A stretch of 64,000 nt of DNA from Pascua guehoae (Eukaryota; Basidiomycota; Tremellomycetes; Trichosporonales; Trichosporonaceae): NCBI GenBank assembly GCA_001600415.1, contig BCJX01000001.1:2222271-2286270 (forward strand). The letters are read 5' to 3'. Under the pieces are notes generated by a model. That model searched no databases, was not told where the DNA came from, and worked only from the letters and a program-made list of their open reading frames with translations. The translations under genes were made by a program, and so were the position numbers. Shown here one piece after another: positions 58,263 to 64,000 of the stretch; positions within the stretch are counted from its first letter, which is position 1; each line of letters begins with the position of its first letter.

Positions 58263-58945
58263 GATGGCTTATGTGGTGGTCTGGAGGCAAGAAGCAATGG
58301 GAGACAATGAGTGGGGGTGGATGGGGTTGGGCGTAACGCGTGGGGTTGTGCGTTGCGAAGGTGGGTCGGCCAGGCGTGTGTGCGGGGTTTGGCAATGTGA
58401 CAGGTGACAGGGCCAACAAGTGGAGGGGGCAAGAAGCAAGGGTGGAGGTGGGAGACAGACACAGAGGGAGCGGGAGAAATCAGACGCAGCGGCGAAAGAC
58501 GACGTGAGCGTATCCAAGAGGGTCGTGTTTCGGAGCGGCGCCAGCAGCGAGCAGCAGTCAGCAAGGTGGCCGGGGGAATGAGCAAGCGTCGCGGGATGCG
58601 GCTGATCCAGCGACTCGTTGCTATGAGAGCACAACCCACGATGATGTGTGTGGACAAGCAAGTGGCGCGCGGGGTGGATGGCAATTGACCAACAGCGGAT
58701 GTTGGTGGGTATCTGCGCGCAGGCAAAGAGGGTCGAACAAATGCGACCCGTGTCTCGGTCGGTCGCAGCAGGTCGCGGTGCGTGCGGCCGACGGGAAGGG
58801 TGGGATGCAAGGGGTAGAGAGAGAGAGCGAGCGAGTGAGCGTCGTGGTGGTGGTGCGTTGTTTCGCTGTCCGAGGTCCGGGGGTGGACGTTGACGTGTGT
58901 GGTGGTGTCTGAGGCGTAGCTAGCGCGGATGTGACGGTGGGGGGG

Positions 58946-59440
58946 NNNNNNNNNNNNNNNNNNNNNNNNNNNNNNNNNNNNNNNNNNNNNNNNNNNNNNN
59001 NNNNNNNNNNNNNNNNNNNNNNNNNNNNNNNNNNNNNNNNNNNNNNNNNNNNNNNNNNNNNNNNNNNNNNNNNNNNNNNNNNNNNNNNNNNNNNNNNNNN
59101 NNNNNNNNNNNNNNNNNNNNNNNNNNNNNNNNNNNNNNNNNNNNNNNNNNNNNNNNNNNNNNNNNNNNNNNNNNNNNNNNNNNNNNNNNNNNNNNNNNNN
59201 NNNNNNNNNNNNNNNNNNNNNNNNNNNNNNNNNNNNNNNNNNNNNNNNNNNNNNNNNNNNNNNNNNNNNNNNNNNNNNNNNNNNNNNNNNNNNNNNNNNN
59301 NNNNNNNNNNNNNNNNNNNNNNNNNNNNNNNNNNNNNNNNNNNNNNNNNNNNNNNNNNNNNNNNNNNNNNNNNNNNNNNNNNNNNNNNNNNNNNNNNNNN
59401 NNNNNNNNNNNNNNNNNNNNNNNNNNNNNNNNNNNNNNNN
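58946..59440. other. assembly gap (495 N)
   Basis: All bases are N. The flanks are G runs on both sides (58940-58945 and 59441-59451), suggesting that a G-rich homopolymer or repeat caused the gap. Confidence 0.98.
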
Positions 59441-60688
59441 GGGGGGGGGGGCGCGCGGAATCCCAACAGGATGCAAAGGATGGTTAAGGCGTGGGAGAGT
59501 AGAAGTACAGTAGTAGTAGGCAGAGGGCATTAAGGAGGGCCGGCCCCAGAGAAAAAGAGGAAAACAGGGTCCAAAGTCACCAGGGGGGTTGAACAAGAGG
59601 GCTGCCGCCACGCCGCCACGCCGGCATGACCTGGGTGGCTGCACATTCAAACAAAAAAACACGCTCCAAAACATCAATCCACTCTTTCTAGGCTCGGCTC
59701 CACAACAGAGGAACAGGCAGGGTTGCAAAAGGGGCATCCATCACCAGCCTGCACCTGCAACCTGCAACCTGATAACCTACCTGATGGCTGCCAAACGCTA
59801 GGCTCCAAAGGGACATGTGGTGACTGGTGAGGTGGGCTGTGGCTTGGCTGCGACGGACAATGGTACAATATGGGCTTGCAGTCTGCTCGGCTCGGTGGTG
59901 GGTCTGCGTCGCCAACGCGCCAACACCGTGCACTCGCCTATGTCGGACCTCTCCGACCCCACCTACCCATCAACATACGAGGGCGAGTCGCATGTACCAT
60001 GTAGCAGCCTGCTGCCCAACCAATGTGCAAGGCGGCCAGCTCCGGCCGTGCGCCCACCCTTATGCCTATGAGCCCCTATCTCTTCCCCTGCTGCGCTACA
60101 TCGGGGACAATAGGCATGTCAACGCTCACGTCTCTTCAGCCTCATCAGCGAACCAGAGTACTGCCTACGGCGCAGCGGTGTTGTTGTCAGCCACGCTCCG
60201 ACCCGACTTCTCGCCTACTTGGTGGCAGGCACACGTGCACCTGGGTCCCCATAGCGTCGTATGAATGTGGCACAATGTGCCTGAGCGTGTTCCTCGCCCC
60301 TGACCTCCACCTTTTGAGTCTGTCACCCATTTGCCCAGGTATACCAGACTAGTCTGTCGGCGCCCCGGCCGCTCTCTTGGCCATTTCATTGCCCCCCCGA
60401 AGGTCGCGACTTTTTTTTTGCAAAACCCACCAACGAGCCCCGGCCCTTGGGGCTCAGGAGTGCTGGTCCCGCCTTTTCGAGTTGTTTTGTTCGGCTTGGG
60501 CCAACTGAAACGTCCAGAGCCAAGACGAGGGGGTAGCAGTCGCGTAGTTGGGCAGGCCAGGAAAAGCACAGTGATCCAGTGACGTACCCAAGTGGCCATG
60601 CCACATTGCATCCACACTTGCTTGACCCCCCATGCCCCTCACTAAATGCTTGGCTCGTGTTGTAACGCAGCCTCACGCACAATCTGCG

Positions 60689-60710
60689 CCCCCCCCCCCC
60701 CCCCCCCCCC
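60689..60710. repeat. homopolymer of 22 C
   Basis: Uninterrupted C run in the 3' flank of the OPA3-like gene. Confidence 0.9.
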
Positions 60711-60905
60711 GACGCAGACACGTCCACGCATCAGATACCACAATCAAGATGAAACCCTGTAGCATGCCGTCTGCACCGATTCTATCTGTACGGGCGGGGA
60801 ACAATGTCGACGTTGGCTCTTGGCTCCCACTCGGGCCAGGCACACCTGGCTGGCATCCGGGGGCGTCTCTCACGCTCGTGGTCTCGACACACGAGGGGGA
60901 CTGGT

Positions 60906-62142
60906 CTATTCGGCATCGGTGCCCTCGATCGCATCGACCTCGCGAGGCACGGGCTCGGCGGAGTGGGGGTTCTCGCTGCCGTCGGCTAAGCGCAGCGCCA
61001 GTGGTCGTCCTGGCAACTGCTCGACGAGGCGGAGGACTTCACTGTCGTTGTGTCCGAGGCTCATCCACCCTGCGCGGAGGCCGTTGGAGACTACTGTTGA
61101 CAATGCACGCTCGAGCGCAGCGGATCTGTCGGGAGAACAAGAAGGGTAGATACGAGGAGATGGGTAGATCCCCAGGGTTTGGATACGTGGGTGATCGAGC
61201 CAAAAGGCAGTTCGATAATCGTTTGGGGACGGACAGGAACAAGGCGAGACGACATGTATCAGCCTCTGAGCTGTGCCAAACCCACATGTCGCAGCTGAGG
61301 CTGCACTCTGACTCACCGTTCTTGCAACTCTCTCACGGCCTCGTTCTCATCCCCGCGCAGCTGCTGGATCTCCGTCTCGAGGCTCTCAAGCCGCTCCGCC
61401 ACCATGTCTCGTCGTTTGCCTTCTTTTCTTGACGAGCGGTATGTTTCGCCCAATACGACTGATACGCCTACAAGGAATAGAAACGACTCGGCTAGCGTCG
61501 TGGCGCCGTTCTGCACGGCTCTGGGCATTAGCCTGGCTCGAGGGCAAGAGGAGCAACAGAAGTCTGTTCCAGCTGGGTGCCAATCGTGAAAGGCTGAGCT
61601 GCCTGGTGCCCATTGACATTACCCAAGCACTCACTTGGCATCGTTGAGGGGCTTGATGTTCCGTGCCTCCTCGTTGAGTAGGCCCATGCGCATTCGCGCC
61701 TCGGTGCGGTGCATGCGCTGCGCGGTCAGTGCTCCAAACGGAGCTGCGGGAAACACACCGCGCGTCATGCAGGGCGGGTACATACCTGTGCGAGGCCGAT
61801 ACAGATGTTGCGGAACGACTCGTGTCTGTTGTCCCGACGGGTACATTGGCGACAAGTGACGTGAGCGCATGCGCAGCGCCGCAGGGACCATGGTGTGGAG
61901 TGGGAGGGTGGGAACAGCAGTAAGTCGGGGTAGTGAGTGTCATCGGAGCAAAAGGGGAAATATTGTCAGCTCGGCCAACAACCAACAGTCTATTCTGTGT
62001 GAGCTCACTGTGTCGCCTGGGCCTTGATCATGTTGGCAATGGGCTTGGCCACCGTCTACTTTGGTGTCAGCTGCCGCGTACACGAGACCCAAAGCCAAAA
62101 GCGCACCCTAATGGCCAAGCTCATAATCTTGATAGACGCCAT
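60906..62142 (-). CDS. OPA3-like mitochondrial protein
   Basis: Six exons: 62107-62142, 62009-62055, 61786-61825, 61635-61717, 61317-61520 and 60906-61125; 630 nt, 209 residues. The conserved OPA3 order is present: MASIKIMSLAIRTVAKPIAN, MIKAQATQHESFRNICIGLAQ, RMHRTEARMRMGLL and IKPLNDAKAV. A hydrophobic segment AESFLFLVGVSVVLGETYR follows, then a Lys/Glu-rich coiled coil (MVAERLESLETEIQQL). OPA3 proteins are mitochondrial, and human mutations cause optic atrophy; the biochemical function is unresolved. The first four exons are 36-83 nt long. The last 73 residues continue beyond the usual OPA3 end and are not conserved to my knowledge. It shares strand and mitochondrial location with ATP23 upstream. 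Confidence 0.88.
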
Positions 62143-62725
62143 GGCTGTTCTGTGACTGGCGGCCTCGAGTACGCGCGGGTGTGGATAGGTGAGGAATGCA
62201 AGAGACTGAAAGAGAGTAGGTATCGTCCAGAACACAACCGGCTGGTATGCGTGTTGATACTGCGGCAAAGCCACCAGCGTTCCGTCAGGCGACTTCGTCA
62301 CGAATGGGTGCGATCGACAACAACGCGTGGCCGGATCGGCACCGGCGCCGACGGAGGCAAAATGTCGGGCCTATCGCATCAATCGGTATTCGAGACATGG
62401 ACAAGCCTCGATTCTAGATGCAGCAGAACTGTCTGCTATTGACATCGAAGAGGCAAAAACGACGCAGAAGAGCTTGTTGACGCGGCGCCAGAGGGCGAGT
62501 GACTACTCGTGCATGTGCACTCTCCCATACGACATTTGTGGGTACAATCGTATCTGCAACGAGGGGTTCTGAGCGGGCTGTCCTCAAGAGCGCACCATAA
62601 CCTGTAAATAGCCTTCCACCAGAGTAGCCCGAGCAAGGGAAGAGTGCAACATCAGTCGGGAGCCAGTCCGGCGTCATTAAGGGAGGTTACAAGTACATGC
62701 AATGCCAGTCCTAGTCTACACAAGT
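62143..62725. other. intergenic, tandem genes on minus strand
   Basis: Between the ATP23 stop and the OPA3-like start. No gene seen; it contains the OPA3-like promoter. Confidence 0.5.
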
Positions 62726-63609
62726 CTAGTAGATCTGTTGTGTCAGCTGAGCACGTAGTCGCTAGCTCACCTCGTCAAACGGCCGCGTGTCATTGAAGCA
62801 GCTATCCCAGACCTCGTTGACGGCCTTTTCTGCCTGCTCTTGATCCTTGCAATTTGGGTGAGCCATGACGGAGAGGACGGCGCGGCGCTTGACACAGCTC
62901 TGGTGCTGCTTTGAAAACGACCAGAAGCCACGCTGGACCTCACGGGACCAGCGACAGTCGCCCGAGAGGTTGGCCGCGCGGATCTCGGTGCACGCGTGGT
63001 GTCGGAGATTGTTCCAGTCGACCTTGAACCGGCAGTGGTCAAACGCGTGGATGAGCTCGTGTGCCACCGTGTCCTCCATGTGCTTTTTGTTGATGAACCG
63101 GTTCTGGCAGAGCAAGATGCCATAGTCTGGCGAAAAGCCTCCCGCGCGCGTCGCGTCGCATGGGTGGCACTGCATTGCAGACGAGGGGAACTCGCACCCG
63201 GCCAGTCGGAGGTGCTTGAGCATGAAGACGATGATCGGACCTGTCCTGTCAGCTGGCTTGGTCGTACAGCATGCCTTCCGCTAGGGCGCCACCAAGCGGT
63301 ACCAGCACCAACGAAGGCGTTCAACTCCGCTCATGCTCTACAGACACGCCGGCAGCACCCAACAGCAAAACACGTACTCCTCTCCATCAACTTCTTCTTC
63401 CACCTCTCGCATTGGTCCCAGTCGCGCGCCAGAGTTTGCTGCTCGCGCTCGGCTCCGAGTCGCCGGTCGCGTTCCGCCCGTTCGTCCTCGGACAGACCGA
63501 GTCCCGTAAACTCTGCCAAGGACTGGCGCCACCGCTCAAAGCCCGGCGTCGACTCTGCCGGGCTGGCGGAGCCTGCCACAGGTTGTGGAGGCTGCGTGGT
63601 GTCGGACAT
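62726..63609 (-). CDS. ATP23: mitochondrial inner-membrane protease Atp23
   Basis: Three exons: 63378-63609, 62771-63240 and 62726-62734; 711 nt, 236 residues. It is a zinc metalloprotease with HELIH (HExxH) in MEDTVAHELIHAFD. The family Cys pattern is present: CHPCDATRAGGF, ILLCQNR, HHACTEIRAANLSGDCRW, HQSCVKRRA, NPNC and WDSCFNDTRPFDEIY. Atp23 processes Atp6 and assists ATP synthase assembly in the intermembrane space. The final exon is 9 nt (Ile-Tyr-stop) after a GTGAGC donor; it restores the DEIY end of the family, whereas reading through would give DEVS and a stop. I start at 63609 (MSDTTQPP); an upstream in-frame ATG at about 63645 adds 12 residues. Confidence 0.94.
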
Positions 63610-64000
63610 TGGAGGGTAGAGGATGGACAAGTTGGCCGATGTCATGGAAACGACAAAGCGGTTCCGAACCCTTGGCAACATTCGGCGACGGAAGCAAATT
63701 GATATCCCGACTCGCCACTGACGCGGTGCTCGTCTCTCTCTCTGCGTTCTCTCTGCGCGCGCGCCTTGCTGATTGCCTGCCAGCCGCACGCCCGCCCTGC
63801 ATCCTTCATCATCTTGCCCTCCTCGTGACATCTACCCCCACATCCTCGCACTACTATTCTCCCAGAGGTTGCTCCGTTTCCCATCGACCTACACTTTGGA
63901 CGATACCATACCCAGCACCACTGCCGCCTCGCCGATCGGGATACCCCTCGCATTCGTGCAACTAGGCTTTGGCCATCAGCAACCCGACTGACAGAACGCT
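63610..64000. other. intergenic, upstream of ATP23 to the window end
   Basis: Promoter region of ATP23. The last 250 bases are pyrimidine-rich on the plus strand, like the promoters of plus-strand genes here, so another gene may start just outside the window. No supported coding exon is visible. Confidence 0.4.

Larger units (their letters stand above)
58263..60905. other. intergenic, 2.6 kb, with assembly gap
   Basis: HOG1 upstream region, then the N gap, then 1.4 kb before the OPA3-like gene stop. A T9 run at 60412-60420 and a C22 run at 60689-60710 stand out. No frame here has recognisable domain content; long open frames across the gap are artefacts of N. Confidence 0.5.

Noticed and set aside
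58247..59737. Long open frames running through the HOG1 upstream region and the gap.
   Set aside because: Most of their length is N translated as X; the rest has no domain content.
1..64000. CRISPR arrays, bacterial operons, insertion sequences, rRNA genes and phage genes.
   Set aside because: No regularly spaced direct repeats, Shine-Dalgarno-linked gene runs, transposase or rRNA sequence was seen; the gene structure is eukaryotic throughout.

Overview
This is a eukaryotic nuclear window from a fungus, most likely a basidiomycete yeast of the Tremellomycetes (a GC-rich Cryptococcus/Trichosporon relative; the order is inference). The evidence is direct: almost every gene is cut by short GT-AG introns with GTGAGT/GTAAGT-type donors and CTRAC-like branch sites, genes stand alone on both strands rather than in operons, and the products are fungal housekeeping proteins: class II myosin, Dhh1, Hog1, Vrp1, Kap121-type importin, Met14, Atp23 and the CPL1-like secreted family. 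The Hog1 TGY activation site falls at T171/Y173, as I recall for the Cryptococcus protein. I rebuilt exon structures by hand; in each multi-exon model below the exon lengths sum to a whole number of codons.

Layout. 0-16 kb: a small mitochondrial-type membrane protein (+), a 1646-residue class II myosin (-), the DEAD-box helicase DHH1 (+) and a two-finger CCCH protein (+). 16-25 kb: an organomercurial-lyase (MerB)-like protein (-), a tRNA-Leu(AAG) gene with intron (-), a secreted CPL1-like protein (-) and a single-pass membrane protein (-). 25-29 kb is gene-poor and holds a related pair of MITE-like elements and a possible retroelement relic. 29-44 kb: an ARO8-type aminotransferase (+), a 1369-residue coiled-coil protein with a TFIIS-N-like region (+), a GT32-type glycosyltransferase (-), a small polytopic DUF4870/Tic20-like protein (-) and verprolin VRP1 (+). 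44-54 kb: APS kinase MET14 (+), an importin-5/Kap121-like karyopherin (-), an F-box-like protein (+) and mitochondrial Phe-tRNA synthetase (+). 55-63.6 kb: mitochondrial bL36m/RTC6 (-), HOG1 (-), an assembly gap, an OPA3-like protein (-) and the ATP23 metalloprotease (-).

Functional themes are cytokinesis and actin (myosin II, verprolin), mRNA control (Dhh1, CCCH protein), stress signalling (Hog1), sulfate assimilation (Met14) and mitochondria (RTC6, mtPheRS, OPA3-like, ATP23). The two most unusual items are the MerB-like protein with a His/Glu-rich insert, and the coiled coil at 33.2-33.5 kb in which histidine takes one core position of 13 of 14 successive heptads.
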